Shown piece by piece: positions 11,466 through 19,217 of a stretch of DNA of 64,000 nt (positions are counted from its first letter, which is position 1; each line of letters starts with the position of its first letter). Made by a program: the position numbers and the translations under genes. The notes below the pieces were generated by a model. The model did not search any database, was not told where the DNA came from, and worked only from the letters and a program-made list of their open reading frames with translations. The stretch is taken from the NCBI RefSeq assembly GCF_014201375.1, contig NZ_JACHDZ010000002.1:186001-250000 (forward strand). Direction: 5' to 3'. This stretch comes from Tunturiibacter empetritectus (lineage in GTDB: Bacteria > Acidobacteriota > Terriglobia > Terriglobales > Acidobacteriaceae).

Positions 11466-11774
11466 ATGAAATTGAACCGTTTGATCGCAGTATCGATCGT
11501 TGGATTCTCACTGCTTACAACCTCCAGCTCAGCCTTCGCCTGTGACCATGATCACGATAGCGGCAGCTCGTGGTCCTGGTTCGGCTGGTGCCATCACGAC
11601 CATGACCACGACCATGACCACGACGGCGGTGGCAAAGGCGCCAACGGCGGTAACTGCCCCGGCCACGGTGGCAGCAGCACTGGCGGTGGTGGCAGCAACA
11701 CCGGCGGTGGCGGCAGCAGCACTGGCGGCGGCTCCAGCTCTGGTGGTGGTTCCTCTGTTGGTCCAAAGGGATAG
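11466..11774 (+). CDS. Small secreted His/Asp-repeat and Gly/Ser-repeat protein
   Basis: 102 residues from the ATG at 11466, preceded by GAGGTG. A clear Sec signal peptide (MKLNRLIAVSIVGFSLL, cleavage probably after SAFA) is followed by CDHDHD, a Trp-rich patch, and a run of alternating His and Asp (five HD pairs in a row). The rest is low-complexity GGSSTGGG-type repeats ending in VGPKG. No family recognised. The HD run is suited to binding divalent metals such as Zn, Ni or Cu, and the Gly/Ser tail looks unstructured or adhesive; both are inference. A strong terminator follows 45 bases later, so it is probably a single-gene transcript. Confidence 0.75.
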   Translation: MKLNRLIAVSIVGFSLLTTSSSAFACDHDHDSGSSWSWFGWCHHDHDHDHDHDGGGKGANGGNCPGHGGSSTGGGGSNTGGGGSSTGGGSSSGGGSSVGPKG

Positions 11775-11819
11775 CGGAACACGTAATCCTGACTACCTGA
11801 CAAACGCTCGCGAGAGCCC

Positions 11820-11849
11820 AAAAATGACCCTCTTCGGAGGGTCATTTTT
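11820..11849 (+). terminator. Rho-independent terminator after the His/Asp-repeat gene
   Basis: Stem GACCCTC/GAGGGTC closed by a TTCG tetraloop, extended by AAAAAT/ATTTTT pairing and followed by a T-rich stretch. Because A-tract and T-tract flank both sides it could act in both directions. Confidence 0.9.
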
Positions 11850-11918
11850 ATTCTTCAGGAGACTAGGTTTTTCAACCAGAGCCTTCCTTTCTAGTCAGAG
11901 ATGGAGAAGGCATAATAA

Positions 11919-12452
11919 TTGAAGATGATCTTTGTTCCCGCTACTTCTGCCGACGTCGACGAGCTCGTCACCTTTGTTAACAATGCCTATCGAGGCAAAA
12001 GCTCTGAAGCTGGATGGGCAAGCGAAGCTAAGGTGATAGGCGGGCAGAGAATCGACTCGACCATCCTTGCTGAGACATTCGCAAACGGTAACGCCACCAT
12101 TCTATTGATGCGGGACCACGACAAGGCCCCTCTCGCGGGGTGTGTATCACTTGAGCCCACGGACGATCCGTTGGTGTGGTATCTCTCGATGCTTGCCATT
12201 GACCCGCAGCGCCAGGCCGATGGACTTGGCCGGACGCTTTTGTCTTATGCCGAGGACTACGTGAAAGCCCGTGGAGCGCAACGAGTCAGGATTACCGTCA
12301 TCTGGCTTCGTCATTCGCTCATCGAGTGGTATGAGCGTCGCGGATACCGCCGCACGGGCAAGACAGAGCCATTCCCCTACGGCGATCAACGCTTCGGGAT
12401 GCCACTTCGTGACGACCTGCACTTTGAGGTATTCGAGAAAACCCTCGTTTAG
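11919..12452 (+). CDS. GNAT family N-acetyltransferase
   Basis: 177 residues counting from a TTG at 11919, which sits eight bases after GGAGAAGG; an ATG two codons later (11925) is the alternative. The fold is seen in LAGCVSLEP, VWYLSMLAIDPQRQADGLGRTLLSYAED (the acetyl-CoA-binding Q-x2-G-x-G/A motif appears as RQADGLG) and a C-terminal IEWYERRGYRRTGK. These enzymes move acetyl groups from acetyl-CoA to amines; the acceptor is unknown. The gene is monocistronic between the terminator at 11820 and the rpmI promoter. Confidence 0.85.
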   Translation: MKMIFVPATSADVDELVTFVNNAYRGKSSEAGWASEAKVIGGQRIDSTILAETFANGNATILLMRDHDKAPLAGCVSLEPTDDPLVWYLSMLAIDPQRQADGLGRTLLSYAEDYVKARGAQRVRITVIWLRHSLIEWYERRGYRRTGKTEPFPYGDQRFGMPLRDDLHFEVFEKTLV

Positions 12453-12568
12453 CATCTCCCCGAAGGCGCCTAACCTCAAGCCACTTATTTACAAGGATTT
12501 GCGGCGGTGTTTCGGGTGCTCCCCAAAACCGCACTAAATAAGATCGGTCCGCAACCACAACCCTCGTA

Positions 12569-12574
12569 TATACT
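12569..12574 (+). promoter_or_regulatory. Candidate -10 box of rpmI
   Basis: TATACT 39 bases before the rpmI ATG, in the only non-coding stretch upstream of the gene. No strong -35 box is visible. rpmI here is not preceded by infC, so it needs its own promoter. Confidence 0.35.
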
Positions 12575-12613
12575 TAGAAAGTTGTCCAGAACACAGTTTT
12601 CGTCAGGAACACC

Positions 12614-12811
12614 ATGCCAAAGTTGAAGACACACAGCGGCGCAGCCAAGCGCTTTCATAAGACCGGCACCGGCAAGTTCAAGCGCGGCCAGTCCAAGATG
12701 CGCCACATCCTCACCTCGAAGGCCACCAAGACCAAGCGCAAGCTCGGCGGGTCGGCGCTTATCTCCGATGCGGATCATCACAAGGTTGCCCGGATGCTTC
12801 CTTACGCCTGA
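12614..12811 (+). CDS. rpmI: 50S ribosomal protein L35
   Basis: 65 residues, the standard length, beginning [14 protein letters not shown] and containing the basic [12 protein letters not shown] segment typical of bL35. Its product is a small component of the large ribosomal subunit. In many bacteria it lies in an infC-rpmI-rplT operon. Here infC is absent from the window and a perfect hairpin terminator separates rpmI from rplT. Confidence 0.97.
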   Translation: MPKLKTHSGAAKRFHKTGTGKFKRGQSKMRHILTSKATKTKRKLGGSALISDADHHKVARMLPYA

Positions 12812-12813
12812 TA

Positions 12814-12840
12814 GAAAGACCGAAGAAGGTCTTTCGTTTT
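12814..12840 (+). terminator. Hairpin terminator between rpmI and rplT
   Basis: Perfect eight-base stem GAAAGACC/GGTCTTTC with a GAAGAA loop, followed by GTTTTA. It lies two bases after the rpmI stop and would end most rpmI transcripts or act as an attenuator for rplT. Confidence 0.8.
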
Positions 12841-13083
12841 AGGAATAAGGGAAGTATAAGTTTTTCAAGTCGAGCCGCCTCAAAAACAAAGGGCCAGCAA
12901 AGCGTTCCGGCCCCTGGAAGCGCGTTAGCGATTCCACCGAGACTTGAAGTTGCATAGCGAGTGAAGAGGCCACCATCGTCGTTCTCACGAGTCCCTTTCA
13001 GAACACCCACTAATTCTGATTGAGACGAGAATGCGACCCTTACCTCCAGCCGCTTAAACGAAGTACGCAAAAGGAGAAGCAAG

Positions 13084-13485
13084 ATGCCCCGTGTAAAACG
13101 GAGTACAAAACGCAACGATCGCCGCAAAAAGATCCTCAAGCGCGCGAGTGGTTACTTCCTCACCAAGTCCAAGCTCTACCAGGCTGCTCAGGAAGCCGTC
13201 GAGCGCGGACTCAAGTTCGCCTACACCGGCCGTAAACAGAAGAAGCGCCAGTTCCGCGCCCTCTGGATCGTCCGCATCAATGCAGCCTGCCGCATCAACG
13301 GCATGAGCTACTCGACCTTCATCAACGGCCTCAAACTCGCCGGCAACCAGCTCGACCGCAAGGTTCTCGCTGACATCGCCGCCAACGACGCAGCTGGTTT
13401 TGCCGCCCTTACCGTGCAGGCAAAGTCAGCCCTGAAGATTGCAGCAGACAAGCACGCCGCAAATCGCACCTCTGCTGCCGCCTAA
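13084..13485 (+). CDS. rplT: 50S ribosomal protein L20
   Basis: 133 residues, slightly longer than the usual 117-120 because of a C-terminal Ala-rich tail. It begins [19 protein letters not shown] and contains the conserved [22 protein letters not shown] segment. L20 binds 23S rRNA early in 50S assembly and in several bacteria represses its own operon by binding its mRNA. The 243-base non-coding stretch between the rpmI terminator and this ATG holds a GGGCC/GGCCC hairpin near 12890-12914 and could be such a leader. GGAG precedes the ATG. Confidence 0.97.
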   Translation: MPRVKRSTKRNDRRKKILKRASGYFLTKSKLYQAAQEAVERGLKFAYTGRKQKKRQFRALWIVRINAACRINGMSYSTFINGLKLAGNQLDRKVLADIAANDAAGFAALTVQAKSALKIAADKHAANRTSAAA

Positions 13486-13502
13486 CAGCGCAGCAGTTTC
13501 AG

Positions 13503-13537
13503 AAGAGGCACGGCACAGGCTGTGCCTCTCCCTTTTT
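13503..13537 (+). terminator. Rho-independent terminator after rplT
   Basis: Perfect stem AGAGGCAC/GTGCCTCT with a ten-base loop, followed by CCCTTTTT. It lies between the rplT stop and the ATG of the FAD oxidase. Confidence 0.9.
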
Positions 13538-13552
13538 AATCACGCCATCGCC

Positions 13553-14926
13553 ATGAACCAGTATCCTGTCCCTATGCCAGATCCAACCGCAACAGAGGAA
13601 GCGACCTCCCCAGTGCAAGCTCCCTTCGAATCCTGGGGCCGCTACCCAACCTACGGCGCAAAACTCCTCCCGCTCCACTGGCAGAGCGACTTTCCCGCAC
13701 TCACCGCCAACCTCCACAACGGCGCACTCCCCGTCGGCATGGGCCGAAGCTACGGCGACGTCTGCCTCCTCAAGGACGGCAACCTCCTCGTCACCACCGC
13801 AATGAATCGCCTCATCGACTTCGACCCCGAGACCGGCCTCCTCACTGCCGAAGCCGGCGTCACCCTCGCGCAGATCCTCGACTTCTCCGTTCCCAGAGGC
13901 TTCTTCCTTCCCGTCACGCCCGGCACAAAATATGTAACCCTCGGCGGAGCAATAGCCAACGACATCCACGGCAAAAACCACCACACCGCCGGAACCTTTG
14001 GTCGCCACATCGCCCAGTTCGAGCTCGTCCGCTCCGACGGCTCCCGGATGATCTGCTCCCCCACGGAAAACCCCGAGTTCTACTCCGCAACCATCGGCGG
14101 CCTCGGCCTCACCGGCGTCATCACCTGGGCCACCCTCCGCCTCAAGCCCATCGTCTCCCGCAAGATCGACTACGAGGGCATTCAGTTCCACGGCATAGAC
14201 GAGTTTCTCGACCTCACCAATCAGGCAAAGGACATCGAGTACACCGTCAGTTGGGTCGACGTCACCTCCAAAGGCCGCAACTTCGCCCGCGGCGTCTTCA
14301 TGCAGGGCGATCACTCGGCCAAAAAAGACGATCTCAAGCCCTCGCCCAAACCGAAGTTGATCTTTCCCTTTGAAGCTCCCGGCTTCGCCCTCAACGCCCT
14401 CACCGTCAGCCTCTTCAACACCGCGTTCTTCCACAAGCAGATCCACAAACGAGCCGTCGCCCTCCAGGACTACGAGCCCTTCTTCTACCCTCTCGACAAG
14501 GTTCTCCGCTGGAACCGCATGTACGGCAAACGCGGCCTCCTTCAGTTTCAGTACGTCATCCCCTGGGAGCACGCCAAAGAGGGAACCGTCGCCATCCTCC
14601 GCGAAGTCGCCAAATCCGGCCTCGCCAGCTTCCTCGCCGTCCTCAAAGCCTTCGGTGACGTTCCATCCCCGGGCATGATGAGCTTCCCAAAACCCGGCAT
14701 CACCCTCGCCCTCGACTTCCCCATCAAACCCGACAAGAGCTTCCCACTCTTTCAGCGACTCGCCGACATGACCCTCGAGTTCGGCGGTCGCCTCTATCCA
14801 GCCAAAGACGCCGCCATGACCGCCCATCAATTCCAGTCCTTCTACCCACAATGGGAGCAGTTCGCACGATACCGCGACCCCATGCTTACCTCCAGCTTCT
14901 GGGAGCGCGTCACCCAAAATTCCTAA
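13553..14926 (+). CDS. FAD-dependent oxidase resembling DprE1 (decaprenylphosphoryl-ribose 2'-oxidase)
   Basis: 457 residues from the ATG at 13553, close to the 461 of mycobacterial DprE1. The FAD-binding PP-loop reads PVGMGRSYGDVCL, and the second flavin segment reads GGAIANDIHGKNHHTAGTFG, nearly the same as in DprE1. The C-terminal substrate domain includes FQYVIPWEHAKEG. DprE1 oxidises the ribose 2'-OH of polyprenyl-phosphoryl-ribose; DprE2 then reduces the ketone to the arabinose epimer. The next gene, 19 bases downstream, is a DprE2-like SDR, which supports that assignment. Whether the substrate here is decaprenyl or another polyprenyl carrier is unknown. A 537-residue frame on the opposite strand is a codon-bias shadow. 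Confidence 0.85.
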   Translation: MNQYPVPMPDPTATEEATSPVQAPFESWGRYPTYGAKLLPLHWQSDFPALTANLHNGALPVGMGRSYGDVCLLKDGNLLVTTAMNRLIDFDPETGLLTAEAGVTLAQILDFSVPRGFFLPVTPGTKYVTLGGAIANDIHGKNHHTAGTFGRHIAQFELVRSDGSRMICSPTENPEFYSATIGGLGLTGVITWATLRLKPIVSRKIDYEGIQFHGIDEFLDLTNQAKDIEYTVSWVDVTSKGRNFARGVFMQGDHSAKKDDLKPSPKPKLIFPFEAPGFALNALTVSLFNTAFFHKQIHKRAVALQDYEPFFYPLDKVLRWNRMYGKRGLLQFQYVIPWEHAKEGTVAILREVAKSGLASFLAVLKAFGDVPSPGMMSFPKPGITLALDFPIKPDKSFPLFQRLADMTLEFGGRLYPAKDAAMTAHQFQSFYPQWEQFARYRDPMLTSSFWERVTQNS

Positions 14927-14945
14927 GACCGGACACAGCAAGCCT

Positions 14946-15713
14946 ATGAGCACCACCCCGCAATCGACCTCTACTCCTCGCAAGATCCTCGTCCTCGGCG
15001 CAACCTCCGGCATCGCCGAAGCAACCTGTCGCATCTGGGCGTCGCAGGGAGCAAGCCTCTTTCTGGTCGCCCGCAACGCCGAAAAACTCGCCGCCGTCAC
15101 TGCCGACCTCAAGACTCGCGGCGCCAGCTACGTCGACACCGCCGTCGCCGACCTCGACGACACCGACCAGCATCCCTCGCTCCTGGCCCACGCCGTCAAC
15201 TCCCTCACAGGCATGGACATCGCCTACCTCGCCCACGGCGTCCTCGGCGACCAGTCCGAAGCCGAGCGCGACTTCAACACCGCCGCTCAGATTCTCCACA
15301 CCAACTTCATGGCGCCGGTCTCGCTCCTCACCTGGCTCGCGAACTTCTGCGTCCAGCGCCATGCGGGCACCTTAGCCGTGCTCTCCTCGGTAGCCGGCGA
15401 ACGAGGCCGCAAGTCCAACTACGTCTATGGCTCCTCAAAGGCCGGCCTCTCCGCATTCCTCGACGGCCTAAGAAACCGTATCGACCGCGAGGGGGTCACC
15501 GTCCTCACCATAAAACCCGGCCCCACCAAAACCGCAATGACCGCCGGCATGCCCAAGAGCGAGAAGTTCGCCGACGTGGACTCAGTCGCGGAATCGATCG
15601 TCAGCGCCATCGACAAGCGCAGGGACATCCTCTACGTTCCGTTCCAGTGGCAGCCCATCATGTTCATCATCCGCAACATCCCCGAGCGCATCTTCAAGAA
15701 ACTCAACCTTTGA
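14946..15713 (+). CDS. SDR oxidoreductase resembling DprE2
   Basis: 255 residues, the length of mycobacterial DprE2. It has the Rossmann motif LGATSGIAEA, SSVAGERGRKSNYVYGSSKAG with the catalytic Ser and the YxxxK pair, and KPGPTKTAMT. The C-terminus carries a hydrophobic stretch (YVPFQWQPIMFIIRNIPERI) that may touch the membrane, as found in DprE2 proteins acting on lipid-linked sugars. It follows the DprE1-like gene by 19 bases, so the pair probably epimerises a polyprenyl-phosphate pentose to supply arabinose for a cell-surface glycan. Confidence 0.85.
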   Translation: MSTTPQSTSTPRKILVLGATSGIAEATCRIWASQGASLFLVARNAEKLAAVTADLKTRGASYVDTAVADLDDTDQHPSLLAHAVNSLTGMDIAYLAHGVLGDQSEAERDFNTAAQILHTNFMAPVSLLTWLANFCVQRHAGTLAVLSSVAGERGRKSNYVYGSSKAGLSAFLDGLRNRIDREGVTVLTIKPGPTKTAMTAGMPKSEKFADVDSVAESIVSAIDKRRDILYVPFQWQPIMFIIRNIPERIFKKLNL

Positions 15714-15722
15714 GAAGATTCT

Positions 15723-15899
15723 GTCCTGCCGGGCGGGCCTCCTGCGCTGAGGGCGGGCGTTCGCACGCCTTTTTAAAGCTTCTCGTGGTCCTCCCGTTGG
15801 TCGGCACAAGATCCACCCGCGACCAACGGGAGGACCATGCGAAGCGGTATACCCACCACGAAGTGGTCGCCCACGCGTAGTGGGCCCGTCCGTCAGGAC
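15723..15899. repeat. Dispersed two-armed palindromic repeat, copy A
   Basis: Outer ends GTCCTG and CAGGAC pair with each other. Inside, GGTCCTCCCGTTGGTCG at 15787-15803 is a perfect 17-base inverted repeat of 15820-15836. The right arm also has GGTATACC and CACGAAGTGG. The same modules recur near 27118, 56081 and 63718. It lies between two convergent genes. Confidence 0.85.
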
Positions 15900-15993
15900 A
15901 CACGCCCCTCCCAAAACCTGTCAAGCCCCCGACTCACCAAAACCCGCGCCAATCCAGCGAATTCGCCTGGCGCATTAGTTCCGCCCAAATCGC

Positions 15994-16042
15994 TATAATA
16001 GAAACAGGAAGAAAGAGGAGCCCCGGCGAATACCGGGGCTCC
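15994..16042 (+). other. TATAAT box followed by a GC-rich hairpin, possible short RNA
   Basis: TATAAT at 15994-15999 is followed 18 bases later by a perfect ten-base stem GGAGCCCCGG/CCGGGGCTCC (16017-16042) with a CGAATA loop, without a strong T-tract. A -35 box is not evident. It may be a small RNA or a terminator for leftward or rightward readthrough in this convergent gap. The rest of 15900-16182 shows no gene; it contains a run of ten G residues at 16167-16176. Confidence 0.3.
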
Positions 16043-16182
16043 CTGCTTTAATCCCATAACCCCTTTGTTTGGAGGAATCTGCAAGCAACTCATTTACTAT
16101 GACGTATTTGGCGCCCAACACCCCGCGTAAGTCCATGATAAAAAGCAGCTTACGCGCCGGTAATATGGGGGGGGGGACCCCT

Positions 16183-17178
16183 CTAGGAGTTCTCCTGCTG
16201 CTGCTGCGCCATCTGCTGCTGGCGAGTTGGCGGAGGTGGCTGCTCCGGAAGCTGTGTCGCCTTCTCCACCAGAATCGACCAATCCTCAGGCACGGGCAGC
16301 TCCTGATCGAGAGACGCAGTCCCCAGACTCGGAGTCACCCGCACCGCCACCGTCAACTCGCTCTCCGCTCGGCCCCGAAAGATCCCGTGAGTTGGCGGAA
16401 CATCGGAATAATCCCTCCCGATCGCCGTACGAATATGCCGGTCCCCCGCCACCAGCCAGTTCGTAGGATCGAACCCCACCCATCCCAGGTGTGGAATCAA
16501 AACCTCAATCCAGGCATGTGTCGCCGAACTCACCGACCGGTCCATGTCACTCTCGCCATGAAAAAGATATCCGCTCACATAGCGACAGGGGATTCGCAGC
16601 TTCGACCGCACCAGCGTGATCATGATGTGAGCAAAATCCTGGCATACTCCCGCTTTGGTGCTCAACGCCAGATCGATCGGTGAATCGACATGAGTCGACT
16701 TCGGCTTGTAGTCGAAGTACTCATAGATCTGCTGATTCAGGTGATGCAGCACCATCAGCGGATCGTCCCTGCGCCTCACATCCAACTCGGCCGCAAGAGC
16801 GTCCAGCGCCGGCGTCGGTGCGGCGAACTCGCTCGGCAACAGCATCTCCCAATAGTCGCCATTCTCCACCATCGCATCCAGATCCGCCCACGCGTCCGGA
16901 GCCAGAAACGCCGGAACCTGCGCCGCCGGCTGCACCTCCACCAGCGACTCGGCAACAATCACCAACTGCCCATGCATTCCTGGAATATCGAAGTGGTGCA
17001 CATGGTTCGCCACATGATCGCGATAGCTGAAGACTCTGCAGCGTGGGCTCACCGAAAGGTGGAACATCAGGCAGCGTTGATTCTGGTCGCTCCGCGGATG
17101 CATCCGCGTCTCCATCATGCTCTCGCTGACCTGGTTGCTGTACAGGAACTTCGTCAGATGGCGAATCGAATAGTACAT
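16183..17178 (-). CDS. Transglutaminase-like cysteine protease family protein
   Basis: 331 residues. An N-terminal beta domain typical of this bacterial subgroup (YYSIRHLTKFLYS) is followed by the transglutaminase core with the triad Cys179 (AGVCQDFAH), His221 (THAWIEV) and Asp237 (GFDPTN). The C-terminal tail is Pro/Gln rich (QPPPPTRQQQMAQQQQ) and probably disordered. There is no signal peptide, so it is likely cytoplasmic. It is the last gene of the operon with the ATP-grasp and alpha-E genes, a partnership known in many bacteria and suggested to make and process peptide or amide-linked products. The ATG follows GGAAGGGACG. Confidence 0.9.
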   Translation of the reverse strand: MYYSIRHLTKFLYSNQVSESMMETRMHPRSDQNQRCLMFHLSVSPRCRVFSYRDHVANHVHHFDIPGMHGQLVIVAESLVEVQPAAQVPAFLAPDAWADLDAMVENGDYWEMLLPSEFAAPTPALDALAAELDVRRRDDPLMVLHHLNQQIYEYFDYKPKSTHVDSPIDLALSTKAGVCQDFAHIMITLVRSKLRIPCRYVSGYLFHGESDMDRSVSSATHAWIEVLIPHLGWVGFDPTNWLVAGDRHIRTAIGRDYSDVPPTHGIFRGRAESELTVAVRVTPSLGTASLDQELPVPEDWSILVEKATQLPEQPPPPTRQQQMAQQQQENS

Positions 17179-17216
17179 AGCCCGTCCCTTCCGGTCTTAC
17201 GCAGATGCAGCGCATG

Positions 17217-18224
17217 CTAGAACGGCCAGTGAAAGAGCCATCCCAGCCGCCATCGGTCCTGCTGATACCAAACAATAGCAGGTAGAACTGTTGCGAACGC
17301 CGTTGGCAACAACAATTGAAGCCACAGGTTGTTCGTATGAAACAAGCTGGACAACACAACACGGGTCGCTCCCTGCGCAAAGGCGCTCAGCAGGAAGATC
17401 GCAAGAGACGCGCGCCCAACCCAGACCAGAGCCTCGCCGATCCGGTGGCTCTCAAGCAGTCGCGAAAGGAGAAAAAGCCCGGCAGTCCCGGTCAGGCCAA
17501 GCACAATATAGGTCCCGCGATTCACGAAACCATAAAGATAAATAGCCGCGAATTGGAAGGCGGCAAGCAGCACAAAACCAACCGCCGCCATCCACTTTGG
17601 AGTATGTTCCAGCCGAAAGATGTGATGTCCAACCCACATTCCCGCGGCCACAAAACAGAACTCCTGCAACACGCGGTCTGTGAGGAACGTTCCGTAGAGC
17701 GGCGCCACCCCCACGAGCACGGAGAGCAAGAATCGCAGCCAGTTCGGAAGTCGCACAGTCAGAAGCGCCAGAAGCAAACACCAGAAGAGCGTGAACAGAA
17801 ACCAGCTCACGCTTCCATCGGCGACATTCATGAGGAACGTATTCCAGTGAAACGGCGAATAAGAGACCTGAAATCGCCGGATCAAAGGGCCAAGCGCAGC
17901 AAAGATCACCGCGAACAACAGATAGGGATACAAGATCGTCTTCACTTTTTCGAGCGCGAAGTTGGCTGATCCGCGTCGTCGAATGCTGCCGCACACAAAC
18001 AGTCCGGAGGCGAAGAAAAAGGCAGGCATGTGAAAGCTGTAAATGAAAGCTTTGGAAAAATCAGCCCACGAGCCAGACCACCAGCCGCGATGCACAACAC
18101 CTTGCGCCGTGTGGCCATAGACGACCAGGATGATAGCAATTCCCTTGACACGATCCACAAGGTTCGACCGTCTCCCGCTGGTAATCGGTTCCCGTGTCTC
18201 TCCGGCCAGTGCCTGTTCGATCAT
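17217..18224 (-). CDS. Acyltransferase family 3 integral membrane protein
   Basis: 335 residues with about ten hydrophobic segments. The N-terminal DRVKGIAIILVVYGHTAQG is the family 3 acyltransferase signature with its catalytic His, followed by FSKAFIYSFHMPAFFFASG. Proteins of this family transfer acetyl or other acyl groups to sugars, peptidoglycan or lipids at the membrane. The ATG is directly next to the TAG of the alpha-E gene, so it is clearly part of the ATP-grasp/alpha-E/transglutaminase operon. I do not know it as a standard member of that set. Substrate unknown. Confidence 0.85.
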   Translation of the reverse strand: MIEQALAGETREPITSGRRSNLVDRVKGIAIILVVYGHTAQGVVHRGWWSGSWADFSKAFIYSFHMPAFFFASGLFVCGSIRRRGSANFALEKVKTILYPYLLFAVIFAALGPLIRRFQVSYSPFHWNTFLMNVADGSVSWFLFTLFWCLLLALLTVRLPNWLRFLLSVLVGVAPLYGTFLTDRVLQEFCFVAAGMWVGHHIFRLEHTPKWMAAVGFVLLAAFQFAAIYLYGFVNRGTYIVLGLTGTAGLFLLSRLLESHRIGEALVWVGRASLAIFLLSAFAQGATRVVLSSLFHTNNLWLQLLLPTAFATVLPAIVWYQQDRWRLGWLFHWPF

Positions 18225-19205
18225 CTATCCTGCCAGGGCCGCCTGAATGGAATAGTCCACATAGAGTTCGTAGATCGTCTCATGAATGGCTCGGCACTGT
18301 GCCTGAATTCCGCCCAGATATCCCAGCACATCCTGGTTCAAGATCTCGTCAACGCTACTGTAGTTCAGGGACGATTGCAGCCGGCCGCTCAGCCGGCGCA
18401 GCGTCTCGGCACGAGCCTTGCCGCTGTCTCCTTGAATCTTCTCCAGTGCGCACTGCAGGCTGTCGATTGAAAATCGCACCGAGTGAGGAAACTCCTCGTC
18501 GAGCAGAAGAAATTCGAAGATCTGATCCGGCGTCAAGTCCGCGGTATACACCTTGCAGTACGCCTCGAACGCGGTCGCCGAACGCAGTAATCCCATCCAG
18601 TCCAGGTATTCATTCCCATCAACGATTCTCTCCGGGTGTCCCCACAGATCGACATGGTACGCCTGAAGCAACAGCGCGGTCGCGCACGCCCGTTCGATAT
18701 ACCGCCCCACCTGAATAAACTGCCAGCCCTCTCCGTGGTTCATCGTCGAATCTGTGACGCCCTGGAATTGGTGGACGGCCTCCATCACGGACTGCAGAAA
18801 CTCGCTGGGTTGTGTCATGCCTTGCACCAGCGCCTCCGACTGAGTCTGAATCTCCGGACGCGTTACCTGCAGATAGAGACTGTTCAGGCGGTGCCACTGC
18901 TCGGTAGAGATCTGCTCCCGCACATGTCGTGAGTTCTCCCGTGCTGCGATGATGCACGACAGAATTGATGCCTTGTTCTCCGTATCGAATGTCAGCGCCT
19001 GCGTCAGCGCATACGGTTCACCGGTCCACTCAACGTTCTTCGGCTTGCCCAGAGCTTGCAGCACCCGCTGCCATCGCCGCTCTGCACTGATCGGGCTCTC
19101 ATCGAGCATCAGGTTCAGATTCACATCCAGCAGTCGCGTCGTATGCTCGGCGCGCTCGAGATACCGGCTCATCCAGTACAAACTATCCGCAACCCGTGAC
19201 AGCAT
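18225..19205 (-). CDS. Alpha-E domain-containing protein
   Basis: 326 residues, almost entirely helical, beginning MLSRVADSLYWMSRYLERAEHTTRLLDV, which is the signature of the alpha-E family (two RxxE-type motifs in a helical bundle). The family is found beside circularly permuted ATP-grasp and transglutaminase genes and its biochemical role is not known. The ATG is preceded by AAAGGAGC and lies 12 bases after the ATP-grasp stop; its own stop abuts the acyltransferase ATG. Confidence 0.92.
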   Translation of the reverse strand: MLSRVADSLYWMSRYLERAEHTTRLLDVNLNLMLDESPISAERRWQRVLQALGKPKNVEWTGEPYALTQALTFDTENKASILSCIIAARENSRHVREQISTEQWHRLNSLYLQVTRPEIQTQSEALVQGMTQPSEFLQSVMEAVHQFQGVTDSTMNHGEGWQFIQVGRYIERACATALLLQAYHVDLWGHPERIVDGNEYLDWMGLLRSATAFEAYCKVYTADLTPDQIFEFLLLDEEFPHSVRFSIDSLQCALEKIQGDSGKARAETLRRLSGRLQSSLNYSSVDEILNQDVLGYLGGIQAQCRAIHETIYELYVDYSIQAALAG

Positions 19206-19217
19206 TGACCGCTCCTT

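Noticed and set aside
13499-15112. 537-codon open frame on the - strand over the DprE1-like gene
   Set aside because: Translation is Gly/Glu/Val low complexity and arises from C-rich third positions on the opposite strand.
16167-16176. Run of ten G residues after the transglutaminase stop as a phase-variation switch
   Set aside because: It lies outside any coding frame, 3' of the stop codon, so length changes would not switch the gene; noted only as a possible sequencing weak spot.
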